Under the pieces are notes generated by a model, which was not told the origin of the DNA, searched no databases, and saw only the letters and a program-made list of their open reading frames with translations. This document shows, piece after piece, positions 44,069 to 53,075 of a stretch of DNA of 64,000 bases; the first letter of the stretch is position 1, and each line of letters begins with the position of its first letter. Source of the DNA: an uncultured Muribaculaceae bacterium. GTDB lineage: Bacteria; Bacteroidota; Bacteroidia; Bacteroidales; Muribaculaceae. The stretch covers positions 51,710 through 115,709 of the forward strand of contig CAJUDL010000003.1 of assembly GCA_910585285.1 (NCBI GenBank), given 5' to 3'. The position numbers and the translations under genes were made by a program.

Positions 44069-47000
44069 TTAAACCTTTTCCCGCTGAATGCGCGGAAATT
44101 ACGGGAGCATATTGCGACTGCGCCGAGGCGATGCCAAGCGAATAGGATCCTTCCCGGTCTACATAGCAGTCGTAGCTTATCACATGAGTTCCTTTCCCGA
44201 GGAAGGGAATAAACAGGTTGGTAGAATTATCGCGTACTTCACGATACATCCACACCCCATCACTCTGAGCATAACCGGAAATCTGGTCTGTCGGCTCAAG
44301 ACATGCAGAGCGAGCATCCATTACAGCTACATATTCAAGATCACGATCACATGTAATCGACAATGTGACGCGAACTTTGTCACCGACCTTCAGATTTCCT
44401 GCAGAAGCAGTGGTGCCGTTCTCATCATTACTAATGACATAGATATTTTTCTCAATCGAGAGTTCTGCAACCTTCGCACTCTTCACATCCTTGATAGGAG
44501 CAATATACTGTGAAATAAGACCTCCCCATGCCGGTCCGACACCAGTTCTATGGATAGTAAGATTGCCTTTCCCATTGGCATTTACATTCACTGTCACGCT
44601 TCCCGTAAGAGCCGCAAAACGATCTATGTTCACTCTTTCCCCATCAATCATTATTTCAGCCGGCGAAGAAGGAACGGTCCATTTCGTTCCGGAAGCAAGA
44701 ATGGCATGGATCACCTCTGCAGTTTCACGATCATCACCCCAGTTCTCTGTCTGTTTGGTGATGAGCAGCCACTGGCGAAGCTTATCCACATTCTCACTCT
44801 TTGGCTCGATCTCGGAATAAGCCTCAAGCACCTGAGCTGTGGTGATGAGTTTGTTCCAGCCACCGAAAGATGATGAAAGATTGTCAAACCACATACCTTT
44901 CTCCTGCGATACCGACGCATATTGTCTGAGGGATTCAAGGATGGTTCTCGACTCCATATTGAAGCCTTTTCTGCCAAGCAATGTCGCAGCTGTCGCCTTC
45001 TCATAAATACCCATGCGTTTCCAGCCGTCTTTTACTGCTGCAAGACCCTTTTTCTCCATAGATGCAAAAGATGCGGAAGGAGTAATATCTTTGAAATTCG
45101 ACCGCACATAGAGGTAATTAAGCATTGACTCATACGGGAACTTGGATCCTTTGTATTCTTTCAGATCCTTAACCCAGCATGCATCGGCATATTTCACGGC
45201 TTTCTTCGCCATTGCCTCTCCTTCGGCAGGGAGATAACCCATATCGCGGAGCATTGCAAGATGCAGCAACACCCGCGACGTGATGAATTCCGAAGACTCC
45301 ATCCCCGCGCACCAACTCCAGCCGCCATCAGCATTCTGAAGTTTCGCCATCTCTTTTAAGGTTGATGCAATGATCTCCTTGCTCCTTGCTGAATCAGCAT
45401 ATTTCACGAGTCCCTGCATTCTCAGAGTCTCTGAGGCAGCTGAGCGAACCCACGGAGTGTTATTGAGAGCCACATTCTTCAGATCCTGATTCTTCTCGAG
45501 ATTAGAGACAAGAGTTGAGTCCACACTGTTTGCGGGATCGGCAAAAATCTTTATAGCCTCAACAATCTCGGGATAATCTTTTGCAAGACCTGCACCGATC
45601 GCATTCCCGTAAAGGGAGTAGACCTGCGAAAGTATATTAGATGATTTCGGTTCCGATATGTCAGGTAATGCGGTGACAACATCCCAGATTGGATTGTCAT
45701 TGTATTGCAGTGTCACTTTTGCACCCTTACCAAACGACGGGATCTTCATTGAGAAATCATTCTGTCCGGGAGCAATATAGAATGGTTTGGATTCTATAAC
45801 GGGCGTGCTGCTCGGATAAACCGGTATCACAGTCTGCTCACCATCTGCAAAATCACCACCATAGGCATACACGCGGATACCTATATAATTGATATCGCCC
45901 GGCACACTGAAATTGGTAGATATTTTGGTAGAGCCGGCAGGTTCTACATTCTCCTTGGCAGATGCAAATGTCTTTATCACATTTCCTGAAGCGGGATCAA
46001 ATATTTCAATCTTTCCATAAAGAGCCATCTCTTCGGTAGAATTATTATAAAGCATAGCTGCCACCGACACCTCATCACCCGTGCGCACGAATCGTGGTGC
46101 GTTCATCTGCGCCATAACAGGCTTGGAGGCAACAGCATCCATAACGCTGACTCCGCCCTTCATATCTTCAGTATAGCCCATTATCTGAAACTGCCAGGTG
46201 CCGTTGAACTGCGGCACGGTAAAGTCAACCACAGCATCGCCATTGGCATCAGTAATCATTTCGGGCATGAAGAACGCCAAAGGACAATCCACCTGGCGCA
46301 TAACCGGTTCAGGCTGTCTTTCAAGTGCTCCGCTACCCATTGCTGACTCCTGTGCTACGGCTCCAGTAAACATGGGAGCCTGCTCTACAGAATAGAAAAC
46401 CTCATTTTCAGATACCGCGCCATCGGCATCCTCAAGTTTTACCTCGTCGGTAACCGCCCGGCTTGTCAACACTAAACTATTCAATGATTCCTTAGACTTG
46501 GCACCTCTTATGCGAAGATTGCGAAGCATCCCTTCCGCACCATAAAGCTGCAGCCCATACATATCCCATGATGGATAATCAAACCTCGTTATGCCACCAT
46601 AAACTACTTTCGACAATGGCAAGCGCCAGTTACCGCCGTGGTTCGTATAACCCCACTGGAAGTTTCCTTTGATGCCATATCCCATATTACCGGCGGGATT
46701 GAATGTCCACTGGAACGGCATCAGGGCATTCAGGGCTTTGTTACTCATCACAGCCGCTACCGGAATGCCGCCAAGTGCCGCATTATCGAGAGTGAAATTA
46801 AATTTCCAACTCTCTCGCGCACCGGGAGCGATACGGTCGCGGAATGTCTGGGTCTTGATCTTTATATTTTCTGTCTGCACCTGTGGAATCACAGTCACTG
46901 TCGTCATGTTCTGCTCGAAATCATGAGTTCCCCCAAAAGTGACTTCCACGCGATTATTATCAGGCGGCACAGGCACCGAAATCTCTGTCATTCCAGCATT

Positions 47001-49874
47001 CACACGCAGCCAACGGCGATCGATTACCTTATCGCAATCCGCAATCTGCACGAAGATCCAGCTGTCGGAATATGAACTTCCCACCTTTATCTTAACATCC
47101 TTTGCATCCTTCGAAGCCACAATCGTCCATAATGGAGTGGTATATGGCGGAATCTTATCATCCCGACGATATACAGTCACTGTAGAAAAAGCCGGTTGAG
47201 AATATTTTTCATCCTTGAAATTGCTGTCAAGAGAGAATTTGATTTTGTATCTTCCCGATTTCAGAGAGGCAGCGTCAAAGCGGAATACCGGTGATTCAAA
47301 TTCTCCTGTTTTCACAACATTTCCCTCATTCTCATATTCACTGATTCTATAATAAACGGTGCGTTTAACCGGATTGCCAACAATATCCATTACTCTTACG
47401 GCATAATCTTTTTCACCCGCAGAAGCCGCTATCTTTGAAGGAATCGTAGCGCTGATTGAATAAGCCTCACCGAGAGAGAACCACGTTGCAGGAGCCTCCT
47501 GCGTCTCACCCGACTGACTTGTAACGGAAATATTCAGCTCATATCCGCCAAATGCGTATTTGGTATCCCGCAAGCCCTCTGTAGGTAACTCTATGATGAA
47601 GGAACCATCGGCAGCAGTCGTAGTCTCACCTCCGTAATTGGCATTTATGTTGGAGTTGAGCCAACGCAAAGATATATACCTTACATCGTACTTAACTACT
47701 GCACCAGCCACCGGCATACCGGAATAAGTCGAGGCTTTACCTTTTATCTTAACTACATCCCCGATCTTATAATTATCTTCCGTGCCATCAGTTGTGACAA
47801 AGAATGTAGGCGATTTGTAATCGGCAACCTCCACTGCGGTCGAAGCATATTCACGCGAGTCTCCGCTCTCGTTCATCATTCTTACGACATAATTTCCTAA
47901 AAGACCGCTTTGTGGAATTGTAAATTTCCCTTTTACCCTGCCGAATGAATCCGAGACAAGATGTAACGTATCAACCGCCTGATAATTAGCATCACACAAA
48001 AGTATACGAACCTTAGCATCAGAGAGTTGCTGCATCCGGCGATCTTTCGCAGTATAGACAATACCCATAAACCCGAGCGTATCTCCGGGACGGTAAATGG
48101 AAAGATCGGTTAGAATCTTACCATTTATCTGCTGCTCCGAGACGTTGCCACCATATCCCCAGCTCCATAAATTCCCGGCAAGACGGTCTGTTCCTTTACT
48201 TATAATAAAATCATAAGAGCCGTTGGGCACAATCACAAAGCCCTCATCGCCCGAAACCCGTTCAATCTTCTGTTTGTTACCTCTTGAGGTGAATACTACT
48301 TTTGCACCGCTGACAGGTTTCTGATTACGTCCGTCAACAACATAAAGTCTGTCACTCTCTTTCGCAACTTGGTCGGAACTGCGGAAATATGCGAGCCTGG
48401 AAACTGTGAAAGAAGACACCGACATTTTTGGAGCTGTGCCGGTAATGACGCCCGAAAGCTTTGCCGTAGCTGACGGCACAAGCACATAAACACCGCTCTG
48501 CAAAGCCGGAAGTTCAACTTCGGTCTCGCATTTCACCGGTTTCTCGCCTGTGAAACTTACAGGAATCACCCCAACTACATTTCCAATTCCATTCACTGCG
48601 TTCAAACGTATATCCTTGTTTATATATGAATCCGGCAATTTCACCACAAGGAGGTTGAAATTAAACACGTTCGAAGCCGACACTTTTATCTTCCCCTTTT
48701 CTGCCGGATAGATGCGTCCTGACGTAGAAACAGAGATATCCTCAGCTCCCAGCACAGTGAGTCGGTTTTTCAAAGCCTGTGCATTGTCGCATTGAGGGAA
48801 TTTCTTAAGATATGATTCAATAAGCTGATAACGTTTCTTCAGCGCAAGATTGCTCTTTTCAAGCTGTTGTTGCGGCGAAAGGGAATCAAAGTTATCCTCT
48901 GCCAATTCATCCTCCTCGATAAAGTCTGCTCCGGCGAGAATGAAGGCAGCGCAATAAGGGGTGTCTATGTAACGCTTCACACATTCCGAGGCATAATCGT
49001 TTCTGTCGCGCCAGGGCATGCGTTCATATTTATAATAGCTTAAGGCCGCAGCGATCTGTGTGTCTCCCCGTTGCTGATGCCATGCTATGCAGCTGTCGGT
49101 TATATCGGCAAGAAGAGTCGAAGCGGATCTCTCCGACTTTTTGTTGCCGGCTGCGCCTCCATAGCCAAACGGAATAATTGAAGCTCCATCATTGTTTGAA
49201 AAACGCTTGAGTAAATCGCCGGTCTTGATGGTCATGAAATCATACACACTCATGCCCATCTTCTCGGCATCCTTACCGTTTTCAATAAGCGGTGATATTG
49301 TCGACAATGGAGTTGAGCGTGCAGCCTCTACATCCCTGAATGCATCGGAAACCAACGATGTTACCTTTGCCGCAAAAATATCGCGGCTCCATTCCATCAC
49401 ATTCTCCGGAACCGGAGTCAAAGGGTGCGATCTGTTATTGAAAACCCATGGTGTGGTCTCATAAATTGAGGAATACAACTGAGCCTCAAGCATCATAGCC
49501 AACTGCGAATATGGAGCCTTAAGTTTCCCCGCCAGGTCGGAAAAGAGTGTGATACCCTCTTTATAATTGTCTTGTGAAATAAGATTACGAGAAACCACAA
49601 GCTGTATGGCAGCTTTCAGTGCCATGACATCGTTACCGGATGCCTGTGCCTCCTTGAGAGCAACATCCGCATTATTTCCTACAGTTTCAGGAAACGCGAA
49701 ATCCGGAGTCTTGAACGTATTCGCCACTGCCTTTGTCTCTTTTTTGGTTATACCTGTCACAGTTTTCCTTTTCGCAGCTCCTGCGTCTGATGCAAAGAGC
49801 ATAATCGTGATTAAAAACAATAAGGTCGACATATGGCCGACCTTACTAAGTGTATTTTTATTCATCATACGCAA
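44055..49874 (-). CDS. Bacterial alpha-2-macroglobulin-like protein (YfaS type), no thioester motif
   Basis: 1939 residues, the largest protein here. Signal-like N-terminus (LLFLITIMLFASDAGA), a helical domain, several MG-type beta domains (DLSIYRPGDTLGFMGIVYTAKDR is the typical MG2 start), the A2M domain (FFMPEMITDANGDAVVDFTVPQFNGTWQF), then the helical thioester-type domain and a receptor-binding-like end. Where the CxEQ thioester would be, the sequence reads ISEPKSSNILSQVYSLYG, so it cannot form the covalent trap. It probably acts in the periplasm on proteases or envelope integrity (inference). It is the last gene of the ECF cluster that starts at 51763, 7 bp after the small helical protein. 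The start could also be at 49865. Confidence 0.9.
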   Translation of the reverse strand: MRMMNKNTLSKVGHMSTLLFLITIMLFASDAGAAKRKTVTGITKKETKAVANTFKTPDFAFPETVGNNADVALKEAQASGNDVMALKAAIQLVVSRNLISQDNYKEGITLFSDLAGKLKAPYSQLAMMLEAQLYSSIYETTPWVFNNRSHPLTPVPENVMEWSRDIFAAKVTSLVSDAFRDVEAARSTPLSTISPLIENGKDAEKMGMSVYDFMTIKTGDLLKRFSNNDGASIIPFGYGGAAGNKKSERSASTLLADITDSCIAWHQQRGDTQIAAALSYYKYERMPWRDRNDYASECVKRYIDTPYCAAFILAGADFIEEDELAEDNFDSLSPQQQLEKSNLALKKRYQLIESYLKKFPQCDNAQALKNRLTVLGAEDISVSTSGRIYPAEKGKIKVSASNVFNFNLLVVKLPDSYINKDIRLNAVNGIGNVVGVIPVSFTGEKPVKCETEVELPALQSGVYVLVPSATAKLSGVITGTAPKMSVSSFTVSRLAYFRSSDQVAKESDRLYVVDGRNQKPVSGAKVVFTSRGNKQKIERVSGDEGFVIVPNGSYDFIISKGTDRLAGNLWSWGYGGNVSEQQINGKILTDLSIYRPGDTLGFMGIVYTAKDRRMQQLSDAKVRILLCDANYQAVDTLHLVSDSFGRVKGKFTIPQSGLLGNYVVRMMNESGDSREYASTAVEVADYKSPTFFVTTDGTEDNYKIGDVVKIKGKASTYSGMPVAGAVVKYDVRYISLRWLNSNINANYGGETTTAADGSFIIELPTEGLRDTKYAFGGYELNISVTSQSGETQEAPATWFSLGEAYSISATIPSKIAASAGEKDYAVRVMDIVGNPVKRTVYYRISEYENEGNVVKTGEFESPVFRFDAASLKSGRYKIKFSLDSNFKDEKYSQPAFSTVTVYRRDDKIPPYTTPLWTIVASKDAKDVKIKVGSSYSDSWIFVQIADCDKVIDRRWLRVNAGMTEISVPVPPDNNRVEVTFGGTHDFEQNMTTVTVIPQVQTENIKIKTQTFRDRIAPGARESWKFNFTLDNAALGGIPVAAVMSNKALNALMPFQWTFNPAGNMGYGIKGNFQWGYTNHGGNWRLPLSKVVYGGITRFDYPSWDMYGLQLYGAEGMLRNLRIRGAKSKESLNSLVLTSRAVTDEVKLEDADGAVSENEVFYSVEQAPMFTGAVAQESAMGSGALERQPEPVMRQVDCPLAFFMPEMITDANGDAVVDFTVPQFNGTWQFQIMGYTEDMKGGVSVMDAVASKPVMAQMNAPRFVRTGDEVSVAAMLYNNSTEEMALYGKIEIFDPASGNVIKTFASAKENVEPAGSTKISTNFSVPGDINYIGIRVYAYGGDFADGEQTVIPVYPSSTPVIESKPFYIAPGQNDFSMKIPSFGKGAKVTLQYNDNPIWDVVTALPDISEPKSSNILSQVYSLYGNAIGAGLAKDYPEIVEAIKIFADPANSVDSTLVSNLEKNQDLKNVALNNTPWVRSAASETLRMQGLVKYADSARSKEIIASTLKEMAKLQNADGGWSWCAGMESSEFITSRVLLHLAMLRDMGYLPAEGEAMAKKAVKYADACWVKDLKEYKGSKFPYESMLNYLYVRSNFKDITPSASFASMEKKGLAAVKDGWKRMGIYEKATAATLLGRKGFNMESRTILESLRQYASVSQEKGMWFDNLSSSFGGWNKLITTAQVLEAYSEIEPKSENVDKLRQWLLITKQTENWGDDRETAEVIHAILASGTKWTVPSSPAEIMIDGERVNIDRFAALTGSVTVNVNANGKGNLTIHRTGVGPAWGGLISQYIAPIKDVKSAKVAELSIEKNIYVISNDENGTTASAGNLKVGDKVRVTLSITCDRDLEYVAVMDARSACLEPTDQISGYAQSDGVWMYREVRDNSTNLFIPFLGKGTHVISYDCYVDREGSYSLGIASAQSQYAPVISAHSAGKGLIIRN

Positions 49875-49881
49875 CTATTTG

Positions 49882-50340
49882 CTATCTATTTTTCTTCTTA
49901 TGCCTCATCTCACTCATTTTCTTCCGAAACTTCTCCTCCGCTGCTTTCATCTTAAAGATCTGCTTGCTGCTGAGAAAAGTAGAGAACTTTGCATCATACT
50001 TCTTTTCGATAGCCGCATCCTTCTCCTTGGCCTCGGTGATGGCTCGGCTAACGGATGCATAATCCTCTTCAGTAGCATTAGACTCTTTATTTATTTTACG
50101 CTCAAGTTTGCGGGTTTGTTCAAAGATCTTCATTCTTTCATCGCACATCTGATCATAAACCTCCGCAAATTGCTTTTGCTTGTCTTCTTGAAGATCTATC
50201 TCCTGAGCAATGAATTTGATTTTAAATTCTCTGAATTCTTTCCGCATCTCCTCGCGACTTTTCTTCCCTTTGCCTTGTGCACACACTGTGCCAACGCCGA
50301 GAATCACCGCAAGAATTATCAATAATATCTTCCTGTTCAT
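49882..50340 (-). CDS. Small periplasmic helical protein (Spy/LTXXQ-like)
   Basis: 152 residues: signal peptide (LLIILAVILGVGTVCAQ), then a very charged all-helical body (REEMRKEFREFKIKFIAQEIDLQEDKQKQFAEVYDQM ... FKMKAAEEKFRKKMSEMRHKKKNR). The pattern of two long amphipathic helices with LQ-x-x-K resembles periplasmic chaperones of the Spy/CpxP group, but the LTxxQ motif itself is not clear. It lies 1 bp after the anti-sigma-like gene and 7 bp before the A2M gene; the context suggests an envelope-stress operon. Confidence 0.82.
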   Translation of the reverse strand: MNRKILLIILAVILGVGTVCAQGKGKKSREEMRKEFREFKIKFIAQEIDLQEDKQKQFAEVYDQMCDERMKIFEQTRKLERKINKESNATEEDYASVSRAITEAKEKDAAIEKKYDAKFSTFLSSKQIFKMKAAEEKFRKKMSEMRHKKKNR

Positions 50341-50341
50341 A

Positions 50342-50797
50342 TCATTCTTCTGTTAGACTCATGTCTGCATATTCCGATTCAAGCTTATAACCGAAATCTC
50401 TTTCAAAGTCTTCTATTGAATCATAATCCTTTATCACCTCTGTTTCAAGTTCAATATCAGACATTGTTGTTTCCGTCAATAAATAAGCATCCGCAAATTC
50501 CGGCTCCGACATTGCCATCGCAATATGCTCTGGTGGATTATCAAGACTTAAAGTTACATTCCCGGAAGCATTGTAGAAAACTTTCATCATAAGCCAGATA
50601 CCGGCAAACATCGCTGCGAGATAGACGTATGGCTTTATTCGCTGCCATGCTGTCATCTCAACGTGTCTGGGAGTTCCCGGATAAGGAGGAAGCTTGGCAT
50701 CGATCTCCCTATAGACCGATTCGAAATACCCCTCGGGAACCTTCCAGCTTCCCTCGCGACCATATTTCTTGATTAACTTCTCTTCCTGATTATTCAT
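50342..50797 (-). CDS. Single-pass membrane protein, probable anti-sigma factor
   Basis: 151 residues from the ATG at 50797 (MNNQEEKLIKKYGREGSWKVPEGYFESVYREI); a start at 50842 would add 15 less plausible residues. It has a short cytoplasmic part with WKVPEGYFES, one transmembrane helix at about 55-73 (YVYLAAMFAGIWLMMKVFY) and an acidic periplasmic tail. This layout downstream of an ECF gene is typical of small Bacteroidetes anti-sigma factors; direct homology is not claimed. Confidence 0.75.
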   Translation of the reverse strand: MNNQEEKLIKKYGREGSWKVPEGYFESVYREIDAKLPPYPGTPRHVEMTAWQRIKPYVYLAAMFAGIWLMMKVFYNASGNVTLSLDNPPEHIAMAMSEPEFADAYLLTETTMSDIELETEVIKDYDSIEDFERDFGYKLESEYADMSLTEE

Positions 50798-51211
50798 ATT
50801 TTCAATTTTCAATGTATCTTTATGACAAGTGACATGCCACAAGGTTTAATAAGTAAGTAATAAAAATTAACCGATATATGTAAATAATGGAATATTGCAC
50901 TATAAAACTTGTTCTTTTTGACTGTTTTTACCTTGTAATTCAGTCGCATATGTCTATATGCTCCATCATTACGCGGCAAAAACATCTTAAAAATAACAGC
51001 GTTTTATATGTGCATTAATTTTTTTACTTACTTACAAAATTAAAAAATTTATTACTATTTTTTCTGACTTTTCTAAACTTTTTCTGAACTTTTTACAATC
51101 AAAGATGTTCTATAGATATAAAGAAAATCGTTTCATGATGTTAGGTTAGTTTGAAAAAGTATTATGGAAAACACTTGAATGCGGCTGGTTGCGAAACCGG
51201 CCGCATTCGCG
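50798..51211. other. 414-bp gap within the ECF cluster
   Basis: Gene-free. It contains an inverted pair TAAGTAAGTAA...TTAA (about 50849-50870 and 51015-51040) enclosing about 190 bp, a lone TAATTTTG on the minus strand (51035-51042) without a -33 partner, and most of the 110-bp repeat copy 2. The gap separates the sigma gene from its presumed anti-sigma partner, which is unusual. Confidence 0.6.
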
Positions 51212-51213
51212 TT
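51104..51213 (-). repeat. 110-bp intergenic repeat, copy 2 (hairpin plus 8-codon ORF)
   Basis: Same unit as 15384-15493. On the minus strand it starts at the stop codon of the ECF sigma gene (TAA at 51212-51214), forms the GAATGCGGC...GCCGCATTC hairpin, then AACTAACCTAACATC and the ORF encoding MKRFSLYL (51110-51136, stop TAG). Beyond the unit, the flanks of the two copies are unrelated. Confidence 0.85.
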
Positions 51214-51763
51214 AAGACAACAATGCCGTGAGCTTCTTCACAGCATGGTGGTAGGAGGCTTTCAATGCACCCACAGAAGTGCCAAGAATTTCTGATATCT
51301 GCTCGTATTTCATGTCATCATAATAACGCATGTTAAACACAAGTCTTTGCTTTTCAGGCAACGTGGCGATAGCTTTCTGAAAATCTTTCTGCAATTGATC
51401 GCCATCGAAATATTCATCACTCTCAATATTGGCAAGAAGGAATGAATCGTCACCATCTTCCGTCAGGTTATTACGCTGACGCTCCTTATTGAGAAAATTG
51501 ATGGTTTCGTTTACAGCGATTTTATAAAGCCAGGTAGAAAGTTTGGCATCTCCACGGAAATTTTGAAGATTTGTCCAGGCTTTCAGAAAACAATTCTGTA
51601 ACAAATCATTGGCATCTTCATGACTCGATACCATCTTACGTATCTGCCAATAGACTTGCTCACCATATGTGCACATGAGCGTGTCGAAGGCCTTCTGAGC
51701 GGTTTTCGGATTCTGAAGATCTTCGACAAGCTGTTTTTCGTCTATGGGCACTGTGTAAGCCAT
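51212..51763 (-). CDS. ECF sigma factor (RpoE-like)
   Basis: 183 residues. Region 2 (VSSHEDANDLLQNCFLKAWTNLQNFRGDAKLSTWLYKIAVNETINFL) and region 4 (LPEKQRLVFNMRYYDDMKYEQISEILGTSVGALKASYHHAVKKL) are typical of RpoE-like sigma factors. It heads the cluster with the anti-sigma-like, helical and A2M genes. It has a clean promoter, with a leader of only about 16 nt. Confidence 0.94.
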   Translation of the reverse strand: MAYTVPIDEKQLVEDLQNPKTAQKAFDTLMCTYGEQVYWQIRKMVSSHEDANDLLQNCFLKAWTNLQNFRGDAKLSTWLYKIAVNETINFLNKERQRNNLTEDGDDSFLLANIESDEYFDGDQLQKDFQKAIATLPEKQRLVFNMRYYDDMKYEQISEILGTSVGALKASYHHAVKKLTALLS

Positions 51764-51785
51764 ATGGTATATGCTAATACGTGAA

Positions 51786-51817
51786 CAAAATTAAATAAAA
51801 AAAAAGAGAGAAGCAAA
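51786..51817 (-). promoter_or_regulatory. Promoter of the ECF sigma gene, nested in the dnaJ terminator
   Basis: On the minus strand, TTTG (plus 51814-51817), a 20-nt spacer, then TAATTTTG (plus 51786-51793). The -33 element lies in the terminator loop, and the spacer is formed by the terminator's 3' arm and T-run. Confidence 0.8.
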
Positions 51818-51830
51818 AACTTCCCTCTTT
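51797..51830 (-). terminator. Intrinsic terminator after dnaJ
   Basis: On the minus strand, AAAGAGGGAAG pairs with CTTCTCTCTTT around TTTTTG, then a run of nine or more T. It lies 35 bp beyond the dnaJ stop codon. Confidence 0.9.
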
Positions 51831-51864
51831 CTTAGCATTTCTTAAGATTTAGAAACTATTTAGA

Positions 51865-53064
51865 TTATTCTCCGCGATTCTCTTTATTGAAGATATGTCT
51901 TAGACGAGAAAATATTCTCTGAGAAGTTGACTTTGTAGGAACAATGTTCGGGGCATCCTTCAGACTTTCAATCGCAGCCTTCTCGGTGTCGCTGAGTTGT
52001 TCAGGAACATAGACCATCACATTCACAAGCAAGTCTCCCTTCACGCTACTGTTCATTTTGGGCAAACCTTTTCCACGAAGACGAAGCACCTTACCGGGTT
52101 GCGTTCCGGGGGCAATCTTAAGTCGGGCTTTCCCTTCGATTGTCGGGACTTCAGCTGTGCCTCCGAGGGCAGCAGTCGGGAAATCAAGCATGAGATTATA
52201 TATCAGATCATTTCCTTCACGAATAAGTTCCGGATCTTTCTCCTCTTGAATCACTATGAGTAAATCACCGTTTACCCCACCATGCCTGGGTGCGTTGCCC
52301 TGACCGCGAATAGTGAGCACCATATCGTTCTCGACACCTGCCGGGATATGGAAGCTGACAATCTCCTCTTTCTTCTCAACTCCCTCGCCATGGCAATGAG
52401 GGCACTTCTCGGTAATGATTTTACCCTCACCATTACATTCAGGACATACGGAATGGCTTTCCATAGGTCCCATGATGGTCTGCTGAACTGTTGAGATATA
52501 GCCGCTGCCATGACACCGAGGACACGTCCCAAACGCCGTGCCGTCTTTAGCACCCGTACCCTTGCAGGCAGGATCTGCTACAAGTTTCGGAATCTTGAGC
52601 TTCTTGTCGACACCGTTCATTATATCCTTAAGCGTAACCTTCACAGTGATACGCAGGTCTGTGCCTTTGTTAACATGCTGGCGAGGACGACCACCTGTTG
52701 CGCCGCCAAAACCGCTGCCACCGAAACGGCCACCGAAAATATCTCCAAACTGAGCGAAGATATCCTCCATGCTGAAGCCGCCGCCGAAGCCGCCGCCAAA
52801 GCCGCCATAACCTCCGGCACCGCCGCCAAATCCCTGCGGACCCATGGAATGACCGAACTGGTCATACCGCGCCCGTTTGTCGGCATCACTGAGCACATCA
52901 TAAGCCTCAGCCGCCTCCTTGAATTTCTCCTCAGCTTCCTTGTCTCCGGGATTCCGGTCCGGGTGATACTGAATCGCCTTCTTGCGGTATGCCTTCTTTA
53001 TTTCTTCTGCCGTGGCGTTCTTTGCAACGCCAAGCACTTCATAATAATCTCTCTTTTCAGCCAT
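51865..53064 (-). CDS. dnaJ: Chaperone protein DnaJ
   Basis: Hsp40 co-chaperone of DnaK; 399 residues. J domain with HPD (QYHPDRNPGDKEAEEKF), a long Gly/Phe-rich linker (GPQGFGGGAGGYGGFGG...), zinc-finger domain and C-terminal substrate-binding domain. Three of the four CxxCxGxG motifs are complete (CPRCHGSG, CPECNGEG, CPHCHGEG). The first reads D-P-A-C-K-G-T-G, so its first cysteine is replaced by Asp (codon GAT near 52570), leaving zinc site I with three cysteines. It lies 11 bp after grpE. Confidence 0.96.
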   Translation of the reverse strand: MAEKRDYYEVLGVAKNATAEEIKKAYRKKAIQYHPDRNPGDKEAEEKFKEAAEAYDVLSDADKRARYDQFGHSMGPQGFGGGAGGYGGFGGGFGGGFSMEDIFAQFGDIFGGRFGGSGFGGATGGRPRQHVNKGTDLRITVKVTLKDIMNGVDKKLKIPKLVADPACKGTGAKDGTAFGTCPRCHGSGYISTVQQTIMGPMESHSVCPECNGEGKIITEKCPHCHGEGVEKKEEIVSFHIPAGVENDMVLTIRGQGNAPRHGGVNGDLLIVIQEEKDPELIREGNDLIYNLMLDFPTAALGGTAEVPTIEGKARLKIAPGTQPGKVLRLRGKGLPKMNSSVKGDLLVNVMVYVPEQLSDTEKAAIESLKDAPNIVPTKSTSQRIFSRLRHIFNKENRGE

Positions 53065-53075
53065 GATGCTTTACA

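Noticed and set aside
51035..51042. Promoter (TAATTTTG) for the anti-sigma-like gene
   Set aside because: No TTTG lies 19-21 nt upstream, and the A/T-rich context makes a chance match likely.
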